Shown one piece after another: positions 48,408 through 60,085 of a stretch of DNA of 64,000 nucleotides. The DNA comes from Neckera pumila. Taxonomy: Eukaryota; Streptophyta; Bryopsida; Hypnales; Neckeraceae. The notes beneath the pieces are model-generated. The model had not been told where the DNA came from. It searched no databases and worked only from the letters and a program-made list of their open reading frames with translations. Both the position numbers and the translations under genes were made by a program. The stretch is taken from NCBI GenBank assembly GCA_963969595.1, contig OZ018413.1:6476711-6540710 (forward strand). Direction: 5' to 3'. The first letter of the stretch is position 1, and the number at the start of each line of letters is the position of its first letter.

Positions 48408-49330
48408 CGTATGAGAGTACGACTCCCAAGGACTTGGCCTTCTGGTGTCCTCGAACTGTCGAACACACCAGTACTCATGTGAGTTCTGATACCGCTTGGT
48501 AAAACAAAGTCAGAGAGTCCTGAATGCTTTCAACACCCCTTACACGAAGTAAAGACGTCCTCCTTGAGCCTGTCACTAAGAAAAGAATGAGCCAGTCTGA
48601 ACTCCCTTCGATATCAGAGCTTTCTGGAACTGCGGAACAACAGCGACCCCGAACTGCCGAGATCACATGATGCCGAGACTGAGGACCATGTGTAATTGAC
48701 ACAAAAGTCTTGAACAATATATACTGAATTCATAAGGTGGTGAGAATACAACTCCAAGGACTTGGTAGTCTGGTATTCTGGAACACACTACCGTAGTACT
48801 CAATTACTCATGTGAGTTCTGACTATCAACTGCTGAGTAAAATAAAGTTAGAGAGTCCGGAATGTTTGCTAACATTCCTCGCATGGGACTCCTTGAGCCT
48901 GTCACCAAGAAAAGAATCAGCCTTATATCAGAACTCTCTGAAACTGCTGAACAACCAGTACTGACCCCGAACTGCAGTGATCACCAGCCCTTCTTTTTTG
49001 GGTTTTTGAAAAATGCCAGGATGGCAATCACTTAAAATTTGGTGAAGCATTTTATTTCTTCGTACATCCATCTTTTGTACCATAAAACACTTTTCAATCA
49101 AATTCATACACTTTTCCATCCAAATTTGACAATTTCATCCATCTTTTAAATTGGATTGAAACTTTTCTGGCCAAAAAATGATTTTCACTATGAAATGGTG
49201 CTTTCTGGCTCCATTCCCCCCCCCCCAAAAAAAAGGGCTGGTGATCACGTGATGCCGAGACTGAGGATCATGTGTAATTGACACAAAAGTCTTGAACAAT
49301 ACTGAACACATCCCGGTATTAGCGTCAAGA
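48408..49330. repeat. Unit-junction repeat, two copies in tandem
   Basis: 48,408-48,740 and 48,741-49,330 each contain 'actccaaggacttgg' or 'actcccaaggacttgg', 'gttctga', 'cttgagcctgtcac', 'gaccatgtgtaattgac' or 'gatcatgtgtaattgac' and 'cttgaacaat'. The second copy is interrupted by the hAT-like MITE. Confidence 0.6.
48985..49240. mobile_element. hAT-like MITE with 8-bp target duplication
   Basis: 256 bp with ends CAGCCCTTCTTTTTTGGG and (reverse complement) CAGCCCTTTTTTTTGGGG, flanked by GTGATCAC at 48,977-48,984 and 49,241-49,248. The preceding repeat copy carries the uninterrupted site ('ccgagatcacatgatgcc', near 48,655). CAG ends plus an 8-bp duplication are typical of hAT elements. Non-coding. 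Confidence 0.8.
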
Positions 49331-49469
49331 TTGGATGGAGTGCCCAAGGTAACACTCACTACAACAGAAAGCAGTGACTACAACATACTAGCAACGCATT
49401 TGCAATGAAACAATGTGTAACGGAACTTAGTTTGGAACTCAAAAAAGTTTGGAAATCAATGCATTGCAA

Positions 49470-49652
49470 AATACAGCGGAAAATTCTGAAATTTTCTCCA
49501 CATCTTCTCAAACAAGTTTACTACAAGATCCTATGGTTACATGTGTCCAAAAAAAAAAAATTCTTAAGAACTTGATACTTATATTAGAAATGGCAGTTTT
49601 GGAGCGTTTTGGGGGAAAACATAGTCAAAAACCTTTAGGGGTTAAAAGAATA
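49470..49652. mobile_element. TTAA-target element, 3'-end fragment
   Basis: Ends CCTTTAGGGGTTAA at 49,639-49,652. Upstream blocks ('ctacaagatcctatggttacatgtgtcc', 'agaaatggcagtttt') match the terminal region of the 46,067 and 2,332 elements. The left end is missing. Confidence 0.55.
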
Positions 49653-51755
49653 GATTAGCCTTTCCGAGAGAAGTGAGGATGTGAGAGTTAGCCAATCCTA
49701 ATGTCTCGTCCATGTGAATCTAAGCCTGCAAGCGGCATGTGACGACCTAGCTAAGTAATAGAGTTCATTAATAGGTTTACAAGAGTCTATATCCAATTCA
49801 CAAAGGATTTAGAAGAATTATGTTACAATGCAGGTAAATTAAGAATATCAAGCCAGAATGCAAAGTAGACGAAGGGTTAGGTGATTGGAATATAAAGAAA
49901 GGTGCTTTTAGGATAAAAGCATGCCAAGAGGTCAACTTAGAAGCCGATTCTACAACAAAACCCGGTACCAGATCAATTTCCCCCTCGGGTGGAAATTATT
50001 AAGGAGTGTCTGATTTTAGACTCCTTATGAATTGTATTATAGGAGATTTGATTTTGCCCTTAGCTTGTGGGAATTCTCAAAAGGTTGCCCCAAAAGTTTT
50101 GGGATTTACAAAACTCCATGATGACTCCATGAGAAGTCAACTACCTTTTAAACTGATGGTAAATTTATAGAAACTATCCAGAGTATGGTAAAATCTTACT
50201 AAAAATCAGGATAGAGTTTTGTGTGTCCCATAAGCACCTTATCAAGTTTGAAGACTTTCCAATAGTCAAAAGTATTGGAATCAACAACAACATCAAATTT
50301 AATAAGAATTTAGAACATGGCTGCGGGTTGACCGACGCATCCAGAGTTCACGGTGTCCAAACATGGCAAATGAAGAATGTTTTCTTGTTCCCACGAACCT
50401 TCCGAGAAACCTTAGCTAATCAGATTCCTTGAAAAATGCAAATTCCACTAGTTGGAGTTTTGACCTTTTCTTTGAAGTTACCGTTAGTGGTTTTTACAGG
50501 CAAAATTAGCCTGGAAGAAGGGATGAGGGGGTCTTATAGACTAGTTTGGATCTTCCAAATGCAATGGCGCAATCGGGTTTCAATTTCAAGTTGTTTCCTA
50601 AAAGATAGAGAGGGTCCAGCTATAGGTTTGAATTCTTAGAAAGTAATTAGCGGTAATTCTAAGTTAATTCACAAACATCTTGGTTAGAAACAAAGATTGG
50701 ATTTAGTTAAGATCTAAAATCTTTCCTGAGAAAACCCTCTTTGACTGAACTAAGAATGTTTAGAAATATCTTAAGATTAAAACGAATAATATCCTAAGGT
50801 AAAATAGGTTAAAATCCTAAATATCTTTGGGAAAAATCTAAGGTTTTACTTGGACAAGATTTCCTTGCTAATTAAGGCTTGTTCCAAAAAATTCTTAGAT
50901 TATTTAGGAAATATCTTGGGGTATATTAGAAATTACCTGAGGGTTAGTTAAGTGAGTTTTTGGGCAAAAGTGTACAATATCTCATGGTAAATCAAGGAGG
51001 TGGGACTTCTTGAAAAGTATAAAAGGCTTCCCTCCAAGGTTTCCTCAACCCTTTTTTCTGCTCACTGATACGCTGCCAAAGTGTGGAAGACCCACACTTT
51101 GATTTTGCTTACCGACACTTTGTCGGGATTATTTATTGAGGCCAAGGCACGGCCATCTTTTGTTTTCAATTTCAAATTCCTTAGTAGAGGTCTTGGCTAG
51201 AGGACGCGGGGTTCCCTTAACACCAACAACCACACTAAATTTCCACTGGGAGGGTTAGTCCCCCAGAAGTTTGATACATCATTTAAAATACTAACCACCT
51301 TGCCATTGTAACAACATTTACTTGATTAATTCCTAATTTTTGGTTAAACACTATCATGTGTACCTCATTTGGGAATTAAAACTATCGAAAGACTTGTGAT
51401 CCACCATAATCTTTGAATTTTGGTTAAGCACTATCATGTGCATCTCATTCAAAGATTAAATTGTCGAGATAGGACCGGAACCGTTGTGTTCAAGTTTTTC
51501 CTGGGGTTGCTCCCGCACGGCAAAGCTTTGACTTTCCAATCCATTAGTTAGAATTAAATTAGCCTTAAAACCCTCTTTTAGAATAATTAGAAATTGTGTC
51601 TTAGGAAAACCTCAAAAATACATTGATTGCAGAACTTAAAGAAGTGTCATGATTTAAAATTTGCTTAGTTAGGATAATTATCTCTTAAAAATCCAAAAAG
51701 AATTAGAATACCCATTAGTCAATTGCCTTTTTATTAGAAAAAATCCTTAGATACC

Positions 51756-51886
51756 AGAAAAAGAACCAAAACAAACCAGAACAGAGGACCAAAATAGAGG
51801 ACCAGAACAAAGGACCAAATAAGAACCAGAACGAACCAAGAACAAAGGACTAGAAGAGGACCAAAACAAAGGACAAGAAGAAGAGC
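51756..51886. repeat. Degenerate minisatellite of (A/G)-rich 'gaccaaaacaaag' units
   Basis: About ten imperfect copies of a unit around 'aggaccaaaacaaa' or 'gaaccagaac'. Confidence 0.6.
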
Positions 51887-52841
51887 AATCAGGGGTCAGT
51901 AAGAGTGCCCCACTGGAACCCGCCACGTGTCAGCTCGAGAGGGGTCAGTCTTGGCAACGGGAGGGTCCAGCGAAGGTATTGGGAGAGTCCAAGCGATCAG
52001 AGGAAAAAGTCTGTTAGTCTAGTCCGATCAAGTCCAGGGAGTTCATAAATCCAATTAATGATACAAAAATTGACATTCACAAGGGAAAGGCCGTTGCTTG
52101 CCACACTACCCACTTTTGGGATTTTTCCCAAAATTTGACTTATCACCATAAAAACCAACCTCCCACTCTCTATAGCCAATTCTAACAAAAACATAACAAC
52201 ACACTAAGAATGAAGAAGAATTGAAGGAGGAGACATAGAAAAAGGCAATTAAACAACCGAAGAAGAAAGGGGCATCAAAACAATTTGGTAGAATCTCACT
52301 ATTCCTTTTAGCATCATTATTGGATTTTATTCTTTTTACTATTCATTTTAGAATCATTCTGGTATTTTATTCCTTTTACTATTGAAGGATTTGGTTTGTT
52401 GCCATTAGATTTGATTCCATTGACAATTAGTGGTTGAATGTTGTTTAGTTTTGTTTTATTAGGCCTAATAAGCCAAATAGAAAGAAACAAAAGTCAACAA
52501 ATATCTTAGAATAATCCAAGTGAACTAAAAAAACAATGAACAAAGAATAAGCTAACTATTCAACTAAAGCAATTGAATTGAAAAATTGATAATGAACCCT
52601 TGAACTTTTGAATTAGTTTAACAACCAAAGAATAGGAATTAGAAATAGAATTAGGGCTTTGAAATTTGATTGAATTTTTAAACCAACTTAAATTCTTTGT
52701 GGTATTTAATGTAGTTCCTTAATCTAGAGGAATTAAATTAGAAACACTTAAAACTAACCAATTATTGTAGGACCTTGACCAAAGAAAATGTAGGAACAAA
52801 GGAATTTTGAATTGACTTAATTCCAATTACTTTCCAAATAG

Positions 52842-52936
52842 GTGAGGAAAATTACACGATGGAGTACAATGGTTACTTTGAGACCATCATACTCGTGATA
52901 TACAATGATGGCACGTTAGAAGCCGTCAAGACCGAG
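52842..52936 (+). other. Exon-like block of unknown origin
   Basis: 95 nt between CAAATAG and GTATGT. It reads EENYTMEYNGYFETII then LVIYNDGTLEAVKTE without stops. No family recognised. Kept as a candidate exon because both borders are good splice sites in otherwise stop-rich DNA. Confidence 0.25.
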
Positions 52937-54370
52937 GTATGTTAGTTTCACATCTATTTATTTTTTCTTGAATTGAATTAGAATTGAATTTAGAAGTTAG
53001 ACATTAGTTAGGTTAGAATCTTAGCATTTACAACAAGTAGGTAATTTTAGAGGTCTCTTAACCCTTTTCATGCAGGAGAAATAACCAACATTCAGAAGTT
53101 ATGAGTAGTTAAATTTTAACCATAGGAAAATTAGGGTTTCTTTAAAAAGGAATTAACAAGGAATCTTTTAGGTCAAAACTAGGTTTGAAATTAGAATTCA
53201 ATAGTCAATTTAATTAAAAATCCAACCCTAAAATTTAGAATTTAGCTAAAACTTATTACTACTTCCAATTAGTGGAAGAAGTCTTACGATAGAATTAGGA
53301 ATTAACTTTGAATTGCCATTAACTTTCACTAGGAACTCAAAATTTACCTTTCTTCGGCATTTGGTATAAAGGAGGGTACATTTTACCACTTGTTTAGATA
53401 CAACTCTAGTTTGGAATAGCTTTTATTTTCTCTTCCGTGGATTGATTATCACAATTTTCTAACCTTTAATAAATAGTGTGATTGACTATTTGAAAGTAGG
53501 AAATTCTCAGGTAACCAAAAGTGTCCATTGCTTGAAAGGCGTACATTTGCGTAGGAGTTACCCCCCCATGAGTAATTCTCCATTCTAAAAAGCCGCTAGA
53601 ATCCGTGTGCCACTTTCTAACTCAAGGGTGGAGTTAGAAACACTCACACCATGTGGCAAGGAGCGCAGTCTAGGTAGCAATGAAACAAAGCAGATCGTGA
53701 CTCTTGATGAGGATAAGCCAAGACATACTATCAAAGAAAATAACCATTGCTAGATTATCAATCTGGTAATTAATGGTGTAGACTCAAAAAACGCAGCAGC
53801 TAAGATCTTGAAGAATTTGGGGCCTGTCCCATTTCTTCTAGTCTAGAGGAAGTAGTTAATTGTCTTTAGATTTTTTTCTATATGGTAGTCAAGCTTTTTT
53901 CATTCAAGTTTTGTCCCACAGGGTTTTCTTGATGAGTTTTTAATGCTGGCTACAATTTTAAACTTTGGCTGTTATACCACATGCAAATATACAGGTGTTT
54001 CAAAGTTTTCACTATGGTCTGCAGTTTTCACTATTTAATGCTTTATTGAATGGCATGCTTGCTATAAGTTTTTGAGTTTTGGCCTTGATTATAAAAGGGC
54101 GTTTGTACAGTTTGAATTTCTTTGTACAATTTGAATTTCTTTGTACAATTTGAATCCGTTTTTTTGAATTTTGGAACGATCTAATTTTGTACCAAATTTT
54201 GTTGCTTCTGTTTGTTTTTGTTGCATTCAAGAATTTGATACATCTCAAGATTGTAACAAAGCATATGCCAAATCCTACTTTGATACAATTTTGTTGCAAC
54301 TATACAAAAAAATTTTAATAAAAAATTTCAACTACCCTATAAAATAGAAGAGACTGCCCGAATTTCAACC

Positions 54371-54412
54371 GTTATAGTGCCAGGCACTGGTAATAGTGCC
54401 TGGCACTATAAC
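54371..54412. repeat. Perfect 18-bp hairpin
   Basis: GTTATAGTGCCAGGCACT, a 6-nt loop (GGTAAT), then the exact reverse complement. A weaker version with the same GTGCCTGGCAC core sits in the junction repeat near 19,973. Confidence 0.8.
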
Positions 54413-54479
54413 AGATAAATTATGGCGTACAATGAGCACACTTTTCTTAAAGGCCCTGCCTTGATAATGCTTAACGACT

Positions 54480-54990
54480 ATCAATTGCTCAGTAAAATAA
54501 AGTTAGAGAGTTTTGAATGTCAACAACATCCCTTGCACAAAATAAAGATGTTCACCTTGAGCATGTCACCAAGAAAAGGCAGGACGCTATATTCGTCCCA
54601 CGAAGGTGGGACCAGCACGGTAAATTGGGGGTTCTTGAGGATAAAAGTAAAAAAAAGCCCCTATATTTGGGGCCTCTGATTGCAAATATGAATTCAAAAT
54701 TTGCAAAAAGTAAGTTTTGTGGCATACAAATAATTTATGCGTTTTCCGCCAAGGTAAATCCAACCTGCTAGTCTCACCTTTGTGGGATGGATTTAGCGTC
54801 CTGCCAAAATAAGAATCAGCCTTACATCAAAACTCTCTGATTCTGCTGAACAACCAATGATCACATGATGTCGAGACTGAGGACCATGTGTAATTGACAC
54901 AAAAATCTTAAACAATACTAAATACATATTGGTATAAGTGTGAAGATTGGAGTGCACAAGGTAATACAAATTTTCAAAGAATTGTCTCTA
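54480..54990. repeat. Unit-junction repeat, third location
   Basis: Shares 'atcaattgctcagtaaaataaagttagagag', 'gaggaccatgtgtaattgacac' and 'gaagattggagtgcacaagg' with the copies near 20 kb and 48-49 kb. Marks the start of unit 3. An insertion-like stretch with inverted ends ('gcaggacgctatattcgtccca' and 'ggatttagcgtcctgcc') occupies 54,579-54,808. Confidence 0.55.
54579..54808. mobile_element. MITE-like insert with inverted ends inside the junction repeat
   Basis: Left GGCAGGACGCTATATTCGTC pairs with right GACGCTAAATCC-type ends: the right end GGATTTAGCGTCCTGCC reverse-complements to GGCAGGACGCTAAATCC. Other junction copies run from 'caccaagaaaag' to 'aagaatcagcc' without it. In this copy 'aaaa' or 'aaaag' lies on both sides. 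Confidence 0.6.
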
Positions 54991-55058
54991 CTCAACACTA
55001 CACTCACCTTGAATGGACACCCTTGAAGCACAACATGTCTCAACTTTCATTGGATGCT

Positions 55059-55989
55059 TTAAACCCTAAAATCCCATTGTCCCCTCGGAGGACAAAATGG
55101 ATTTTGGGTAGGCTACTACGGCTTCAACATTCATCTTTAAATTCTGAAACTTTTTGTGGAGATAGAAAAACGTATTAGCTTTATGGGAATATAATTTTTA
55201 TTTCATTTGGTGCTTGGGAGCAAGAGTTATGGCACAAAAAGGTCCTTTTCTTCGATGCGGTGGGCAGAAATCTTCTCACACAAAAAAAATTTCAAAAAAC
55301 TTTAAAAAATTATTTTCTCATAGATTGTTTTTTATCTGTATAGGAAGCTTTGATTCATTCCATTTGGATTTGTTATGTGAAAGTTATCGACAATCTTATT
55401 TTTTGGGCAATTAGAGCACCTCCTTGAAAAAATTACTTGCAGGACTCATTTCTAAATGCAATTTTCACAATTTTTCAAAAAAATTGTTTAAAAAGGCTAA
55501 GTTTGCTTGCTAGAACAATCTCACCGTTGGGATTATAATGTTTTAATCCCATCTTAGAGCTATTGACGATTTAGTTTTTCTTTCTATCTTGGACCTACTT
55601 CTACTTAACAATTTAAAAAAAAATGAAAATCAAGTGTATTTTTTTGGAATTTTTTTTCCTAGATTCTCAACTCAATTGTTCAACATTTGAAAAAATTAAA
55701 TTTGAAGTCTTTAGTGCAATTTTTTTTTTAAATGACAGTCAAACTCATCTAAAATTGCAAGTTAGTGTTCAAAAAATATAAAAAATTCAACTTTGAATAC
55801 TAATATCTTCTAATCTGTAGGGTCAAACTTTATGAAATTTCTATCACATGATCCAAGATAAGTTAAGTACAAGATCCTACAGTTAGATTCTAAAAAAGTA
55901 TTTTTTTTCTTTTCTTAGATGAATGCAATAGAACTGGCAGTTTTGAGTCATTTTTGACAAAAAAATGCCTTGGGACTTTAGGAGTTCAA
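55059..55989. mobile_element. TTAA-target element in unit 3 with empty site in unit 1
   Basis: TTAAACCCTAAAATCCC at 55,059 and GGGACTTTAGGAGTTCAA ending 55,989 (TTAA decayed to TTCAA). Unit 1 near 440-455 reads through 'ttggttgctttaaaaaaatcc' without it. About 930 bp, non-coding, same subfamily as 57,044-57,974. Confidence 0.65.
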
Positions 55990-57043
55990 AAACTCCTCAC
56001 CTTTTATTGGTTCTTCTAAAAAATAGACTATGATAGTTTTGAATTTTGGAAGGATTCATTGAAGGCCATTTTTTAGGTGTTGGAGAATGAAAAATGTTGC
56101 TCCTAAGTGTTCTACCTTAGGCAAATCCCGAAAGAATTGTCGTCCTCTATGTTTCCCAAACGACAATTGTATATGGAATCAAACCCCTATTCTATACTAT
56201 AATATATAGCAATGGTGAAATTTTTAGATCTTTAAGCATATTTTGTATGTGGTATGATTTTATTAAAAAATTCACAGTAATTCCAACTGGTTTCACCAAA
56301 AAACATTAAAGGTTTCTTGACAAATAAAAGATGTTTACTTTCACCTCTTAAAAATAAAACAAAATAATTTTCATTTATACTTAGTGAAAATATATAGTAT
56401 TCATAGAAAAGAATGTTGCGTACATGCTCTTAAGGCGCACCTTAAGGTGAGTATTTCTAGCACTGTAATAAAAAGGCAGACTCAAAATTGCCCCTATCTA
56501 ATTTGGAACCCAGTTTTACCTTCTGGCATCTCCATTAAGGATGACAACTTAGTATCAACTACTTAGTTTAGAATTGGGGTTGAAAAGATTGAAATTAAGC
56601 TGAAAAGTCATAACTTTATGAATTCAATTAACATTGCCATGCAATTTCTAATCATGGCAAAAAATTCACTCATTAGTCAACAACTTTTAAGGTCGCCTTT
56701 AGAATACCATTGCAAGTATGTGAGGGCTTCAAGAAAATCCCATTTGAATGCTAGTGGATGAGAACGGTCTTTCCCTAGGGACAACAACAGAAAGCCATTC
56801 AATTTCTTTTTACCACACATAATGCCATTCATTTCTCAAAATGCATGTGAAATTTTTTCTATTTTGTTGTTCAATTGCAAAAGGAAATGTGATTTTCATA
56901 AGTCAAAATAGGATAAAGAACTCTGCATAAACGTGCCAACCTTGTCTTACATTTGTGGTGGTCAATTTGTTTATATCCATACAATTTAAAGATTCATCCA
57001 CACAAGAAGGGTCAAAATAACCCTATGATACTCTTTTCCAATC

Positions 57044-57974
57044 TTAATACTAAAGGACCATTGTCCCTTTGAAGGACAAAATGGATTTCAAGCAGCTCTA
57101 TAGTTCCTATGAGCTTTATTTTGGATGAAATTTTTTAAAGTTTTCTCACAAGATAGAAAAGTTGATTAGCTTCCTAGGAATATAATTTTCATTTCAATTG
57201 GTACATAGGAGCAAAAACTATACCAATATAAGTCCAAAACTAAACTCGGTAGGCAGAAAAAAAAATCCACAAATACTTGAAATAAAAATTTCAAAAATTT
57301 GTTTCTCATAGATTTTGTTTTTGTTTGCATGGAAACCTTAAATTCATTTCATTTGGATTTGTGATGTGAAAGTTATGAAGCATCTTGTTTCATGGTCAAT
57401 TAGAGCATCTTTTTGAAAAAATCATGTGTAGGATTTACTTTTGAGATCAATTTTTCCATTATTTCAAAACAAAAGGTTCTAGGGTTAATTTTGATTATTA
57501 AAAAATCTCACTATGGGATTAGTGTGTTCTCATTCCATCTTAGAGCTATCAATAATTTCATTTCTTCTTCTATTACTTACTATCTTCTATCTAATAATTT
57601 TTTAAAGAATAAAAACAACATTCTTTTCTCAACTTTTATTTTTTCTACACTTTCAATTCAATTTTTCATGATAGAAGATTTAAATTTGAAACCTATAGTA
57701 CAAAATATTTAAGTTAAGAAAATTCAAACTCTCATAAATTAGCTTGCATTAATGTCAAAAAACATGATTATTTCATTTTGAACTCATTTATCTTGCAATC
57801 TATGCATTCAAGTGTCTAAAGTTTTTATTGCACAAATTCTTATACTAATCTATTGTAAAAGCCTATTGCTAGATATGCAAAAAGGCACCATTATTAAATT
57901 TTTTGCCCTTTGTACTAGAATGGTAGTTTTGAGTGTTCTTGAAGAAAAACAAGCCTTGGTCCTTTAGGGGTTAA
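57044..57974. mobile_element. TTAA-target element in unit 3
   Basis: TTAA at 57,044-57,047 followed by TACTAAAGGACC; right end GGTCCTTTAGGGG then TTAA at 57,971-57,974. 931 bp. Open frames inside (up to about 99 codons) show no domain. Confidence 0.7.
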
Positions 57975-58106
57975 TCTTTTGTTATGGTGGCCAGTATTAT
58001 TTTTAAAATCCCTATAGTTTTTGCAAATTTTGACTTATTTAGTTAGAGATTTTGTTTGCATATGAATATAGTAAGATTGTAAATTTTGTCATGCAATATT
58101 GTATAA

Positions 58107-58108
58107 AT

Positions 58109-58141
<33 letters not shown>

Positions 58142-58160
58142 TATATATATACATATATTT
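58107..58160. repeat. Compound microsatellite (TACA)n(CA)n(TA)n
   Basis: Repeated TACA steps followed by about ten CA and several TA dinucleotides. Confidence 0.9.
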
Positions 58161-58450
58161 GACACAAATGAAAGCATTCATATATTTTTTATTTGTCAAT
58201 GTTGTCTATTGGCCAATATACACCTCCAAAGTCCAATGTAATGAATTTGCAATTGCCAAGACTTCTATGTCAACTGAATTTTAGAGACTTTTAATCCTCA
58301 AAAATTGAGTCTATAATTATTTTTTTCAAATTTCAACTTGCAAATACCTATGAATGTGAATTTTTGCATTCATTTAGAATGTGATCATATGTCTTCTATT
58401 AGTTGTAAAAATATAACATTATTTGAGAAAAAAATAAAAGTATCATGTGC

Positions 58451-59348
58451 TTAACCCTTTAGTGTCCGTGGTTGATTTGGGGGGCAAGTCATTTTTTCAA
58501 TATACACTTTTAAAAACTTATTTTGGGATGAGCTTTGAGCCAAATAAATATGATCAAAACGTAGAAATTGAGATTGCAAGGCCTTGGCAATGTATTGCCA
58601 CAAGAATGAAGGTGATCAAAGCTTTCATTTAGACATGAGAATGGCTCAAAGATTGAAGTGAGAACTGAATCTACTACAATTAAGAAAAAAGTGTCTCTAA
58701 AGTAGGTGGCTCAAAATTCTCTCACACTCTAAAACACTTCATTCTTCAAATACACATTGTTTGTACATGTTGGTTTTCCATCTTCACAAGAATGTACAAA
58801 AAATGTACATTTCATGGTTCTTAAACCTCTGTGGTTTCAACTTCAAAAATTCATAACTAATTTCATAAAGTTCCAAAAATATGAAATAACTTAGATTAGA
58901 TACCAATTTTACTTGTTTTTCAAGGAAATTTTAATGAAATATAACTCAAATTTTTTTACCTCTCCAAAACTCAATTTTGACTCTTAGATGGCTAGGTTTT
59001 GGCCCTCCTACCTTAGCTAATCTATGTACATCCTTGGATTTCATGGATTAGACGGTGGTGGGCTTTCCAAGCAACATTGTTGGCTTCATGGCTCATATAT
59101 TTTGATAAATATTTGCCTAGATTGAAGCTTATTTGTACATTTCCTTGGCCAGCACAAATTCATTCAAACTAGCATAGCTCACACATTGTTGCATGCCTTG
59201 CCAAACAATTTGGTATAAAGTGAGCGTCTAAAGATGCTCTAACTCCGTTCCTCTCTGGGTTTCTACAAATTAGGTGTATTTTGACCTACAACAAGCATAG
59301 AGTCCATAAATTGACCAAAATGTGGTCGACCGGTCACTAAAGGGTTAA
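58451..59348. mobile_element. Second TTAA-target family, 898 bp
   Basis: TTAACCCTTTAGTGTCCG at 58,451 and CGGTCACTAAAGGGTTAA ending 59,348 form an 18-bp inverted repeat with one mismatch, TTAA being outermost on each side. Flanks 'tatcatg' and 'ataaaaattcatgg' resemble unit 1 'gtcatgattttttaaataaaaatg' near 4,166-4,190. Internal sequence is unlike the CCCCTAAAGG family. Non-coding. Confidence 0.75.
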
Positions 59349-59567
59349 GAATAAAAATTCATGGCACATATTTCATAGTGTTTATTTTTTATTGTGTCGT
59401 TCTAAAATTAAAAATTCATCACTGCATGGTTGTACATTTATTTTTTCAACCTGTCGGTCAATATTAGAAAAAAATGTACATTGAAATAATATTTAAATGA
59501 ATAGTTGATGAATATTAATGAAAAACTAAATTCCAATAGAAATCTAATGCTTTACAAACTTTACCCC

Positions 59568-59795
59568 CTAAAGAACTGTTGTTCCTTCAAGGGACAAATG
59601 GGAGTTTGGACAGGTACCTATGGTCTCAATTTTTGTCCACATTTTTTGAACCTTTTTGTAAAGATAGAATAATTGGTTTTCTTTGTGGGAATACATATTT
59701 GATTCAAACAATGCTTGGGAACAACAATTTTGCCCAAATAAGTTCAAAACATGGAAAAAGCGGTAGCAAACAAATTTTCTATGTGAAAATTCACA
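59568..59795. mobile_element. TTAA-target element, 5'-end fragment
   Basis: Starts TTACCCCCTAAAGAACTG and matches the first part of the 57,044 and 55,059 elements ('ccttcaagggacaaatggg', 'ttgcccaaataag'). The right end is absent. Confidence 0.5.
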
Positions 59796-59967
59796 TTACC
59801 AAAGTCACTTGAACCTTAAATGGACCTTGAAACCTTTAATTGGATGTCACTAATAGGGCATCAAGCAAGCAAAGCTCTAATATTTTGAATTTTAGACTAT
59901 TCCTACCATAATTTTTAATTTTGATCTTTAAAAGAGATGACTAATTTTGGTATCCCAAATTATTCAA

Positions 59968-60085
59968 AAAAAATACATACATTCAAATGTGCATATATAT
60001 GTATATTTATATACATACACACACATACATTCATGCATATAAATATACACATGCATATATTTGTATTGTATTATATATATATATG
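59968..60085. repeat. TA/CA-rich low-complexity tract
   Basis: Mixed ATACATACA, ATATAT and CACACA steps. Open frames across it are simple-sequence artefacts. Confidence 0.85.

Larger units (their letters stand above)
49653..54370. other. 4.7-kb insert or spacer between units 2 and 3, no recognised gene
   Basis: No counterpart in unit 1. It contains a TATA-like AGTATAAAAGG at about 51,017, a purine-rich minisatellite (51,756-51,886) and a splice-bounded exon-like block (52,842-52,936). The style resembles a degenerate long retroelement or a host gene remnant, but I find no gag-pol motifs, LTR pair or primer-binding site. Confidence 0.4.

Noticed and set aside
49653..54370. Complete LTR retrotransposon
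   Set aside because: No matching LTR pair, primer-binding site, or gag/pol motif was found. Only a TATA-like site and the general style suggest a retroelement.
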